Source: Prevotellaceae bacterium
GTDB lineage: Bacteria > Bacteroidota > Bacteroidia > Bacteroidales > UBA932
Direction: 5' to 3'
DNA length: 12,973 bases
Assembly: GCA_031259935.1 (NCBI GenBank)
Contig: JAIRKV010000188.1
Span: 1 to 12,973 of the forward strand
Position 1 is the first letter of the stretch; each line of letters opens with the position of its first letter. Made by a program: the position numbers and the translations under genes. Below, piece by piece: positions 7,295 to 12,973 of this stretch. Under the pieces are notes generated by a model, which ran no database searches, was not told the origin of the DNA, and worked only from the letters and a program-made list of their open reading frames with translations.

Positions 7295-8029
7295 ATGAAA
7301 TTAAAATTATTTTCCATGGCAATTATTGTTGCGGTTTTTTGTGCATGCAACAGCGGTAAAAAAACCGAACAGCAAAATCAGCAGACAGAAACAAAAATTA
7401 TTAACGAAGAAGTACAATCCGCAAATGAAAATACGGAAGATACTGTTCAAAAAGAAACACAGACAATGACAGCAAAAACAACAAAAGAAGAATCCCCAAA
7501 AGCAGAAAAACCAACAGCATCCGACGAACCTGTTTTTGACATTGTAACGTCGCTGGGAACAGTTCGCATTAAACTTTACAAGGAAACGCCCAAACACCGT
7601 GATAATTTCATAAAACTTGCCGCATCAGGATATTACGATGGAACGCTTTTTCATCGCGTTATAAAAAATTTTATGATTCAAGCAGGCGATCCCGATTCAA
7701 AAAATGCACAACCGGGAGCGCGTTTAGGCATAGGAGGACCTGATTATAAAATTGATGCGGAAATTCTTCCTCAATTTAAACACAAAAAAGGCGCAGTGGC
7801 GGCGGCTCGTCAAGGCGATCAGATTAATCCCGAAAAAAAATCATCAGGATCGCAATTTTACATTGTTCAAAATCAAAACGGAACGCCACATTTGGATGGA
7901 GCATATACGGTTTTCGGCGAAACCATAAGCGGGCTTGATGTTGTTGATAAAATTGCAACCGTACAGACAGGACAGGGCGACAGACCTGTTGTAGATATTA
8001 AAATTGAAAAAATTGTTCGCATAGAATAA
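7295..8029 (+). CDS. Cyclophilin-type peptidyl-prolyl cis-trans isomerase lipoprotein
   Basis: This 244-residue protein has a lipoprotein signal ending VFCAC (Cys18) and so is exported and membrane-anchored. Residues 19-78 are a linker rich in Gln, Glu, Lys and Thr. Residues of about 79-243 form a cyclophilin domain that catalyses cis-trans isomerisation of X-Pro bonds in folding envelope proteins. Active-site residues of the family are seen: Arg121, Phe126 and Gln129 in FHRVIKNFMIQAGD, Gln187 in SGSQFYIV, and Phe207 in VFGE. The position of human cyclophilin A Trp121 is His199 (TPHLDG) and that of His126 is Tyr204; many bacterial cyclophilins lack this Trp and bind cyclosporin poorly. Residues 139-150 and 172-184 contain bacterial-type insertions. 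The stop is 11 bases before pheS, so the two are probably co-transcribed. Confidence 0.92.
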   Translation: MKLKLFSMAIIVAVFCACNSGKKTEQQNQQTETKIINEEVQSANENTEDTVQKETQTMTAKTTKEESPKAEKPTASDEPVFDIVTSLGTVRIKLYKETPKHRDNFIKLAASGYYDGTLFHRVIKNFMIQAGDPDSKNAQPGARLGIGGPDYKIDAEILPQFKHKKGAVAAARQGDQINPEKKSSGSQFYIVQNQNGTPHLDGAYTVFGETISGLDVVDKIATVQTGQGDRPVVDIKIEKIVRIE

Positions 8030-8040
8030 ATTTTGTAAAC

Positions 8041-9063
8041 ATGAAAAATAAAGTAAAAGAACTGCTTGAACAGGTTGAAAAATTTACTTTTGAAAAGTTT
8101 GAGCATGTTGAAGAATTTCGTATAAAAATGCTTGGCAAAAAAGGCGAAATAACTCAACTTTTTGAGCATTTCAAAACATTTACATCCGAGCAAAAACGCG
8201 AGTTGGGAAAAGATTTGAACGAACTTAAAACAAAAACGCTTGAAAAAATAAATTATTTTAAGGAATTAATTGAACAGTCGCAAGAAAACACTGCCACTGC
8301 TTTTGACATGACAATGCCGGCAAATAATGAACCTGTCGGTTCGAGGCATCCGATATCGATTATGAAAAATAAAATAATTGAGATTTTCAAACGACTTGGA
8401 TATTCTGTTGCCGAAGGTCCCGAAGTAGAAGACGACTGGCACGTTTTCAGCGCATTGAATTTTCCGCCCGAACATCCCGCACGCGATATGCAGGATACGT
8501 TTTTTATTGAAAAAAATCCCGACATACTGCTGCGTACACATACAAGTTCGATGCAAGTAAGGGCAATGGAAAAAAACAAACCGCCGATTCGCATAATTTG
8601 TCCGGGACGCGTTTTTCGCAACGAAGCAATTTCGGCGCGCGCTCATTGTATTTTTCATCAAATAGAAGGTCTTTACATAGACGAAAACGTATCATTTGCC
8701 GACCTTAAACAAACATTACTGTATTTTGCGCAGGAAATGTTCGGAAAAGACACGCAGATACGGCTTCGCCCTTCATATTTTCCATTTACCGAACCATCTG
8801 CCGAAATGGATGTTTCGTGTAAAATTTGCGGCGGCAAAGGTTGTAATATCTGCAAAGGTACGGGCTGGCTTGAGATAATGGGTTGCGGCATGGTCGATCC
8901 AAATGTTCTCGAAAGTTGCAAAATTGATTCCGAAAAATACACAGGTTTTGCATTTGGAATGGGAGTTGAACGCATGGCAATGCTTAAATGGCAAATACGC
9001 GATTTGCGTCTTTATTTTGAAAATGATATACGATTTTTGCAGCAATTCAACTCTGTAATCTGA
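8041..9063 (+). CDS. pheS: Phenylalanyl-tRNA synthetase alpha subunit
   Basis: This 340-residue catalytic subunit of the (alpha-beta)2 PheRS attaches Phe to tRNA-Phe in the cytoplasm. An N-terminal coiled-coil arm (about 1-90, rich in Lys/Glu) for tRNA binding is followed by the class II core: motif 1 region GYSVAEGPEVEDDWHVF at 120-136, LLRTHTSSMQVRAM at 163-176, motif 2 GRVFRNEAISARAHCIFHQI at 189-208, and motif 3 GFAFGMGVERMAML at 302-315. Ala304 of GFAFGMG corresponds to the Phe-pocket Ala294 of the E. coli enzyme. A Cys cluster, Cys260-x2-Cys263-x4-Cys268-x2-Cys271, sits in the SCKICGGKGCNICKGTGW stretch and looks like a zinc-binding loop, as in a number of bacterial PheS. Length is normal. 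pheT does not follow; the next gene is convergent, so the beta subunit must lie elsewhere. Confidence 0.97.
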   Translation: MKNKVKELLEQVEKFTFEKFEHVEEFRIKMLGKKGEITQLFEHFKTFTSEQKRELGKDLNELKTKTLEKINYFKELIEQSQENTATAFDMTMPANNEPVGSRHPISIMKNKIIEIFKRLGYSVAEGPEVEDDWHVFSALNFPPEHPARDMQDTFFIEKNPDILLRTHTSSMQVRAMEKNKPPIRIICPGRVFRNEAISARAHCIFHQIEGLYIDENVSFADLKQTLLYFAQEMFGKDTQIRLRPSYFPFTEPSAEMDVSCKICGGKGCNICKGTGWLEIMGCGMVDPNVLESCKIDSEKYTGFAFGMGVERMAMLKWQIRDLRLYFENDIRFLQQFNSVI

Positions 9064-9123
9064 TTTACATTCAAATACAATATAAATGACAGATTTGCGC
9101 TAAAACAATGAACACATCAATAT

Positions 9124-9143
9124 TTGCGACTCTGCAATTTTTT
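9124..9143 (+). terminator. Weak candidate terminator after pheS
   Basis: TTGC (9124-9127) and GCAA (9134-9137) can pair around a six-base loop, directly followed by six T. The stem is only four base pairs. An outer inverted repeat AGATTTG (9091-9097) / CAAATCT (9155-9161), also followed by a T run at 9163-9169, encloses it. Placement between two convergent genes fits, strength does not. Confidence 0.3.
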
Positions 9144-9151
9144 ATGTCTGA

Positions 9152-9967
9152 TTACAAATCTCTTTTTTTGAGCAAACGATAAGATAAGACTGTGAAAAGT
9201 ACAATATAAACAATTGCTGCAATGCAGTATTGATATTGAAAATCACTTAATGAAAAAATGGATCCTCCTGTCATAAAATTCTGTATTTTTATACCCGGCA
9301 CAGGTAATAAGTGTGCAAGTGCATTTCCCGGCAATAAATTTGATATGTAAAATGTTGAATTCGAGCCGATTTTTTCTATTCCTAAAATAATTGTTTCGAC
9401 AAATCTCCACAGGATTACAACTATAAAAGCAAATCCCGATCTGCGTATCCAAAATGCAAGTAATGTGCAAAATAAAAAGAACACGCTTATTTTCAGGAAA
9501 TATCCCAATATAAATTCGGCGCCATGAAAAATTGAAACGGGATTTTGCGTATAAGCCAAACCCAGTAGCAGACAGGCAAAGAACACAATCACAGTTGATA
9601 AAACGGCAAAAATCAAACTTACAGATAATTTGGAAAGTAAAAATTCTTTTTTAGTCAAACCATCAATAAGATTTTGTTTTATTGTGCGATATGAGTATTC
9701 GTTTGTGATATTTGTAATTATAATTACACCCAGAAATATTGAACCGAAATCGGCGAAATAGGTTATGTTTTGCCAGACGTACGGAAAAATATATGCTCCG
9801 AGTTGCGCCAAATCGAAAGACATATTGTCAACCGATGGTTTTATGACTGTTACCAAATATCCCATTGAGGCAAGCAAAGCGAAATATATGATAATAAATA
9901 TGCGAGCCGTTTTGTAATTATATATTTTATTCCATTCTATTTTGAGCAGTCGTAACATCTGTTTCAT
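9152..9967 (-). CDS. ABC-2 type transporter permease
   Basis: This 271-residue membrane protein has about six hydrophobic segments. The first, RIFIIIYFALLASMGYLVTV at about 22-41, follows the cytoplasmic start LLKIEWNKIYNYKT, which is typical of ABC-2 permeases paired with bacitracin/nisin-type or gliding-type ATPases ('xxxExxKxxxxR/K...'). Further helices lie at about 56-90, 113-138, 147-172, 175-193 and 246-265; the protein ends in a short basic tail RLLKKRDL. It would form the membrane channel of an export system with the ATPase encoded just upstream, whose 3' end overlaps this start by 41 bases. An internal Met at residue 4 (9958) would shorten the overlap to 32 bases. Substrate cannot be told. 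Lacks the long extracytoplasmic domain of larger ABC-2 exporters. Confidence 0.83.
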   Translation of the reverse strand: MKQMLRLLKIEWNKIYNYKTARIFIIIYFALLASMGYLVTVIKPSVDNMSFDLAQLGAYIFPYVWQNITYFADFGSIFLGVIIITNITNEYSYRTIKQNLIDGLTKKEFLLSKLSVSLIFAVLSTVIVFFACLLLGLAYTQNPVSIFHGAEFILGYFLKISVFFLFCTLLAFWIRRSGFAFIVVILWRFVETIILGIEKIGSNSTFYISNLLPGNALAHLLPVPGIKIQNFMTGGSIFSLSDFQYQYCIAAIVYIVLFTVLSYRLLKKRDL

Positions 9968-10853
9968 TTTTTATAAGATTGAGAAATTGTTGTTCCAGAT
10001 TATTTTTGCGTTTAACCAAATGATTTAAATAAATTCCATGATTTACAAGCATTCTGTTTAATTCTTCGGCATCCAGATCAGTTTTTAATGTTGCCGAAAC
10101 GATATTTTGCGTGCGCACAATTTTTTCAAAGTAAGGCATCTTTTCGAGAATAGTAACAAGTTCGTCGATATTTGCTGCTGCGAGTTCAAAATATCCGAGT
10201 TCGTGCGACATGTTTTCAACCGTTCCGCAATAAATACTTTTACCTTTGTTAAGCACAACTACATGCGAACATACTTTTTCAACTTCATCAAGCAAATGGC
10301 TTGCAAGTATAATGGTAGTTCCCATGTTTGCAATCTGTTTTATTATTTCGCGGATTTTTATAATTCCCTGCGGGTCGAGACCGTTTGTCGGTTCGTCAAG
10401 AATCAGCACTTCGGGATTGTTGAGAAGTGCGGCGGCTATTGCCAAACGCTGTTTCATTCCCAACGAAAAGGCATAAAATCTGTCGTTTTTTCGATGCAGC
10501 AAATCAACGAGTTTCAATTTTTCATCGATTTGCGAATACGGAACCTGCTTGATGCTTGCAACTATCTGCAAATTTTTTGCAGCCGACAAATACGGATAAA
10601 AATTCGGACGTTCTATTATTGCGCCTATTCTTTTCAGAGAATCCGAACTGTGTGTTTTACCAAACCAGCGCCACGAACCTTTTGAAGGATTTACAACATT
10701 CAGTATCATTCCGAGCGTTGTGGTTTTGCCGCTGCCGTTTGGTCCGAGAAGTCCGTAAACGTTTCCTTTTTCAACCGAAAAACTGATTTCGTCAACCGCA
10801 ACCAGCGAGCCGAAATGCTTGCTTAATTTGTCTATTTCGAGGACAGTGTTCAT
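9927..10853 (-). CDS. ABC-2 type transporter ATP-binding protein
   Basis: This 308-residue ATPase has intact motifs: Walker A GPNGSGKT at 37-44, signature FSLGMKQR at 129-136, Walker B VLILDE at 149-154 with PTNGLD, and H-switch His186 in LASHLLDE. The Q-loop position reads IERPNFYPYLS, as in the BcrA/CcmA-like subgroup (multidrug, bacteriocin resistance, or general ABC-2 export). After residue 215 there is an extra C-terminal domain (ELAAANIDELVTILEKMPYF and onward), normal for the subgroup. It powers the permease encoded immediately downstream, with a 41-base gene overlap that suggests coupled translation. A candidate TAnnTTTG element lies about 18 bases upstream of the start. Unlike the ATPase at 2068-2712, nothing in its catalytic motifs is unusual. 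Confidence 0.93.
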   Translation of the reverse strand: MNTVLEIDKLSKHFGSLVAVDEISFSVEKGNVYGLLGPNGSGKTTTLGMILNVVNPSKGSWRWFGKTHSSDSLKRIGAIIERPNFYPYLSAAKNLQIVASIKQVPYSQIDEKLKLVDLLHRKNDRFYAFSLGMKQRLAIAAALLNNPEVLILDEPTNGLDPQGIIKIREIIKQIANMGTTIILASHLLDEVEKVCSHVVVLNKGKSIYCGTVENMSHELGYFELAAANIDELVTILEKMPYFEKIVRTQNIVSATLKTDLDAEELNRMLVNHGIYLNHLVKRKNNLEQQFLNLIKNETDVTTAQNRME

Positions 10854-10870
10854 TTATTTATTCATTTTTG

Positions 10871-10878
10871 CAAAATTA
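10871..10878 (-). promoter_or_regulatory. Candidate -7 box for the ABC-2 operon
   Basis: The - strand reads TAATTTTG, matching TAnnTTTG, 17 bases upstream of the ATPase start codon, which would give a very short leader. No -33 element at normal spacing (a TTTG is present but only 11 bases away). Confidence 0.3.
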
Positions 10879-10989
10879 CTGTTTTTCGGCAAAATTCCGG
10901 ATAAAAATCTCATATTTAACTTAAAATAAAATGATGAATGGTTTTTTTACCGTCGCAAATTACCGAACTTAAAGTATAAGTTTATAATT

Positions 10990-11013
10990 AATTTAATTAT
11001 TAATAATTAAATT
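10990..11013. repeat. 24-base perfect A/T palindrome
   Basis: The half AATTTAATTATT is followed exactly by its reverse complement, so the 24 bases are self-complementary with no loop. It may be a protein-binding site or may have arisen by chance in all-A/T sequence. It lies 254 bases before the sod start and 137 before the ABC start. Confidence 0.5.
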
Positions 11014-11145
11014 TTATATTTTTATTGATAATTTGGATTGATGTTTTTCCTGTTTATTGACTCAAAATTAAATTTTATAAGACGTTTAAAACTTTATAAT
11101 ATTTTTTAACTTTTATTGTAAATGTCATTATAACTTATTCAAAAC

Positions 11146-11165
11146 TTAATGATTATAGTCATTAA
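11146..11165. promoter_or_regulatory. Operator-like inverted repeat upstream of sod
   Basis: TTAATGA and TCATTAA form a perfect 7-base inverted repeat around a six-base spacer, centred about 55 bases upstream of the candidate -33 element. A related half (TCATTATAA) occurs at 11125-11133. This layout suits a dimeric regulator, but no regulator can be named. Confidence 0.35.
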
Positions 11166-11209
11166 AATGCATTTTTTTATCAAAATAAATACAAATATTT
11201 AAATTATAC

Positions 11210-11240
11210 TTGTTTGATATTTTTATTTTTTCTAAATTTG
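11210..11240 (+). promoter_or_regulatory. Bacteroidota-type promoter of the sod gene
   Basis: A -33 TTG at 11210-11212 and a -7 TAAATTTG at 11233-11240 are 20 bases apart, within the usual TTG-N(17-23)-TAnnTTTG spacing. The start codon is 26 bases further on. This is the best promoter in the window. Confidence 0.6.
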
Positions 11241-11266
11241 TAAACCATTAGTTAAAATAAAAAGAT

Positions 11267-11857
11267 ATGATATTAGAATTACCTATACTAAGATTTGGAA
11301 AAAATGCTCTTGAACCCTACATAAGCGCACAAACAATAGAATTTCATTATGATAAACTGTTTCGCTATTATATAAATAATGTAAATATATTACTTGACGA
11401 ATTTCAACTTGTCAGGTTCGGACTGCGAACTATAATAAAAAAATATGCCAAACAGGGAGGAATTTTATTTTACAATGTAGCGCAGGTATGGAATCACACA
11501 TTTTATTTTGAGCAATTATCTCCAACGCCCAAAACAATGCCTGAAGGCAATTTACTGCTGGCAATAAACAAATCATTTGATTCGGTTGCAGAATTTAAAC
11601 ACAAATTCGATAAAGCCGTAATTTCGTTTTGGGGTTCGGGAAATGTGTGGCTGTCGCAGAAAGACGATGGAACATTGTTAATTACGCAAGAACTCAATGA
11701 AGGGAATCCTCTTACAAAAGATTATAAACCTTTGCTGATATGCGATGTATGGGAACATGCATATTATTTGGATTATCCATGTCGCAAAACAGATTATATT
11801 TATAATTTTTGGAATATTCTCGACTGGGATATAATTGAAAAACGGTTTGATGATTAA
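11267..11857 (+). CDS. Fe/Mn superoxide dismutase homologue with altered second-sphere residues
   Basis: This 196-residue protein has the fold and length of cytoplasmic Fe/Mn superoxide dismutases, which convert superoxide to oxygen and peroxide. The N-terminus ELPILRFGKNALEPYIS matches the family, and all four metal ligands are present: His27 (EFHYDK), His77 (AQVWNHTFYF), Asp160 and His164 (DVWEHAYY). Gln73, the outer-sphere Gln of iron-type enzymes, is kept, as is gateway Tyr35. Several near-invariant residues are changed. The gateway His (E. coli His30) is Leu31 and the next His is Phe32, the Trp of GSGW is Asn126 (GSGNVWL), and the site that is Ala in iron enzymes or Gln in manganese enzymes is Glu145 (LNEGNPL). 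It has its own promoter and no signal peptide. It is either a divergent SOD with changed metal use or rate, or a repurposed relative. Called by homology; activity is not assured. Confidence 0.88.
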   Translation: MILELPILRFGKNALEPYISAQTIEFHYDKLFRYYINNVNILLDEFQLVRFGLRTIIKKYAKQGGILFYNVAQVWNHTFYFEQLSPTPKTMPEGNLLLAINKSFDSVAEFKHKFDKAVISFWGSGNVWLSQKDDGTLLITQELNEGNPLTKDYKPLLICDVWEHAYYLDYPCRKTDYIYNFWNILDWDIIEKRFDD

Positions 11858-11976
11858 AAATTTATTCATTCAGGCTGTTTAATTACAAATATGAAGTTTT
11901 CGTCTGATTTGCTGTGGTTTATGCAATATAAATCGCTGTTGCCGACAGCAAGTTTGGATTAACGGAATCGGTTTAA

Positions 11977-12017
11977 TTTTATTCTGCAATATTCTTTGTG
12001 AATTTTGCAGAATAAAA
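11977..12017. terminator. Long hairpin between sod and xth, candidate terminator
   Basis: TTTTATTCTGCAA (11977-11989) pairs perfectly with TTGCAGAATAAAA (12005-12017). Inside, after one T:T mismatch, ATTC (11991-11994) pairs with GAAT (12000-12003), leaving a five-base loop. That makes 17 pairs in a 41-base hairpin. It lies 119 bases after the sod stop and ends 35 bases before the xth start. The stem is symmetrical, with T on one side and A on the other, so it could terminate in either direction or act as an operator in the xth leader. A smaller hairpin GCTGT/ACAGC lies at 11935-11949. Confidence 0.6.
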
Positions 12018-12052
12018 ACTTTTGTGTAAGTTCGCAAAAAAAATAAAGTAAA

Positions 12053-12811
12053 ATGAAACTGATTTCATATAATTTGAACGGTATTCGTTCGGCGCTCGGA
12101 AAAGATTTGACGGGTTGGCTCAAATGCGAAAATCCGGATATTTTCTGTATTCAGGAAACAAAAGCGCAACCCGACCAGACAAATTCGCAACTGTTCGAGC
12201 AATTGGGATACAAATGTTATTGGCATTCGGCTGTAAGGCGCGGATACAGCGGAACGGGAATTGTCAGCAAAATTGATTTCGACAAGGTTGATTTTGGTAT
12301 TGGAATTGAAAAATTTGATATCGAAGGGCGATTGATTCGCGCCGACTTTGGCGATAATACGCTTATATGTTCTTATTTTCCATCGGGAACGATGGGCGAT
12401 GTTCGTCAAGAATTTAAAATGGATTATCTGTATGCTTTCACCAAGTATATAAAAAATCTGAAAAAAGAACGTCAAAATTTGATAATAACAGGCGATTTCA
12501 ACATTTGTCATAAATCAGTCGATATAAATAATCCCGAAAAACATGTAAACGTATCAGGATTTTTACCCGAAGAACGACAGTGGTTCGACGAATTTATCGA
12601 ACTTGGTTTTGTCGATACTTTTCGCGAATTTTGCAAAGACGGCGAGCGTTACAGCTGGTGGAGTTACCGTTCGGGAGCGCGTCCGCGAAATTTAGGCTGG
12701 CGTATTGATTATTTTCTGGTTTCGGAAAGTTTGAAAAACCATCTTGTTGATGCAGATATTCTTGATACTGTGGTTCATTCGGATCACTGTCCCGTAAAAC
12801 TGATAATGTAA
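12053..12811 (+). CDS. xth: Exodeoxyribonuclease III / AP endonuclease
   Basis: This 252-residue cytoplasmic DNA repair enzyme of the exonuclease-endonuclease-phosphatase fold cuts DNA at abasic sites and trims damaged 3' ends in base excision repair. The family active-site blocks are all seen in order: metal-site Asn7 region (ISYNLNGIRSAL), catalytic Glu35 in CIQETKAQP, Tyr108 in CSYFPSG, Asp148 and Asn150 in TGDFNICH, Trp-Arg-Ile-Asp219-Tyr in LGWRIDYFLVS, and Asp244-His245 in HSDHCPVKL. Length (250-270) and the short C-terminus are typical of the ExoA/Xth group. The start ATG is the only one with the conserved MKLISYNLNG opening. It lies behind a strong hairpin and so probably has its own transcript; a clear TAnnTTTG box is not seen (nearest TAAGTTCG at 12027-12034 has one mismatch). 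Confidence 0.95.
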   Translation: MKLISYNLNGIRSALGKDLTGWLKCENPDIFCIQETKAQPDQTNSQLFEQLGYKCYWHSAVRRGYSGTGIVSKIDFDKVDFGIGIEKFDIEGRLIRADFGDNTLICSYFPSGTMGDVRQEFKMDYLYAFTKYIKNLKKERQNLIITGDFNICHKSVDINNPEKHVNVSGFLPEERQWFDEFIELGFVDTFREFCKDGERYSWWSYRSGARPRNLGWRIDYFLVSESLKNHLVDADILDTVVHSDHCPVKLIM

Positions 12812-12913
12812 TGTGCAAATATCGAAATGCATCAATTCTGCTGCAATCTTAATGAGTCGCTCCTTAAAAACTGTTTAAATTACATGTTAATTGTACATTA
12901 GAAGTAAAAAACG

Positions 12914-12973
12914 ATGAATAGAATTGCAGGTTTTTGCGTCAATACTGATAAAAACTCTGCAAAAAAAACAGCG
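12914..12973 (+). CDS. Possible 5' end of a further gene, cut by the window
   Basis: ATG at 12914 opens a frame that stays open for 20 codons to the end of the window (MNRIAGFCVNTDKNSAKKTA). An A-rich stretch, AGAAGTAAAAAACG, sits just before it, as at other starts here. It is not recognised, has no signal peptide pattern, and is too short to judge. Confidence 0.25.
   Translation, partial: MNRIAGFCVNTDKNSAKKTA

Larger units (their letters stand above)
10854..11266. other. 413-base very AT-rich divergent intergenic region
   Basis: No coding potential was seen. It separates the - strand ABC-2 operon from the + strand superoxide dismutase homologue and is almost all A/T from about 10975 to 11235. 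It holds a 24-base perfect A/T palindrome (10990-11013), an operator-like inverted repeat (11146-11165), a 12-base palindrome AAAATGCATTTT (11164-11175) and a good + strand promoter (11210-11240). Confidence 0.6.

Noticed and set aside
7307..7597. A - strand Phe/Cys-rich frame opposite the cyclophilin N-terminus
   Set aside because: It is the complement of the Lys/Glu/Thr-rich linker; the composition explains the lack of stops.
8253..8661. Two - strand frames of 122 and 131 residues inside pheS
   Set aside because: They are antisense to conserved class II synthetase motifs and have no start signals or recognisable domain.
10107..10685. A 192-residue + strand open frame
   Set aside because: It is fully antisense to the well-supported ABC ATPase gene, has Cys/Phe-rich composition typical of an antisense frame, and shows no motif.
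11164..11175. 12-base palindrome AAAATGCATTTT
   Set aside because: Short, in AT-rich DNA, and overlaps the better-spaced inverted repeat; not counted as a separate site.
12065..12511. A 148-residue - strand frame inside xth
   Set aside because: It is antisense to conserved exonuclease III active-site blocks; no independent evidence.
1..12973. Search for tRNA, rRNA, CRISPR arrays, riboswitches, phage or toxin-antitoxin genes
   Set aside because: No cloverleaf, no spaced direct repeats and no recognisable genes of these kinds were found by reading; a covariance-model scan could still find a small RNA in 6593-7294 or 10854-11266.

Overview
The window looks like chromosome from a low-GC member of the Bacteroidota, probably Bacteroidales or a close relative. 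Four things point that way: DUF4836 and DUF4293 proteins, a lipoprotein version of the BamA/TamA barrel (TamL type), candidate promoters of the TAnnTTTG form instead of sigma-70 boxes, and A-rich leaders without strong Shine-Dalgarno sites. Most genes are housekeeping or envelope genes. No tRNA, rRNA, CRISPR array or intact mobile element was seen.

Layout. Bases 1-357 are the 3' end of serS. Close behind on the + strand is a tight run of three genes: a DUF4836 lipoprotein (402-2051), a small unusual ABC ATPase (2068-2712) and an FtsX/MacB-like permease (2709-3902). These converge on a - strand pair, DUF4293 (6592-6176) followed by tamL (6169-3926). A 702-base gap (6593-7294) carries a decayed ISAs1-family transposase fragment. 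Then come a cyclophilin-type peptidyl-prolyl isomerase lipoprotein and pheS, 11 bases apart on the + strand. They converge on a - strand ABC-2 transporter pair (ATPase 10853-9927, permease 9967-9152, overlapping by 41 bases). A very AT-rich 413-base gap with candidate divergent promoters and palindromes separates this pair from an unusual Fe/Mn superoxide dismutase homologue (11267-11857). A hairpin and exodeoxyribonuclease III (12053-12811) follow, and a possible new gene starts at 12914 and runs off the end.

How the genes fit together. The 402-3902 run reads as a co-translated unit: the ATPase and permease stop and start codons overlap, and the ATPase starts 16 bases after the lipoprotein stops. 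It looks like a lipoprotein with a dedicated type VII (FtsX-fold) ABC machine whose ATPase has non-consensus P-loop and H-switch positions. DUF4293/tamL concerns the envelope. sod and xth are both linked to oxidative damage but are separated by a hairpin.

The two most interesting items are the superoxide dismutase homologue, which keeps all four metal ligands but has changed several second-sphere residues, and the DUF4836-ABC-FtsX run. Neither is proven to be a new system. Both rest on motif reading by eye.
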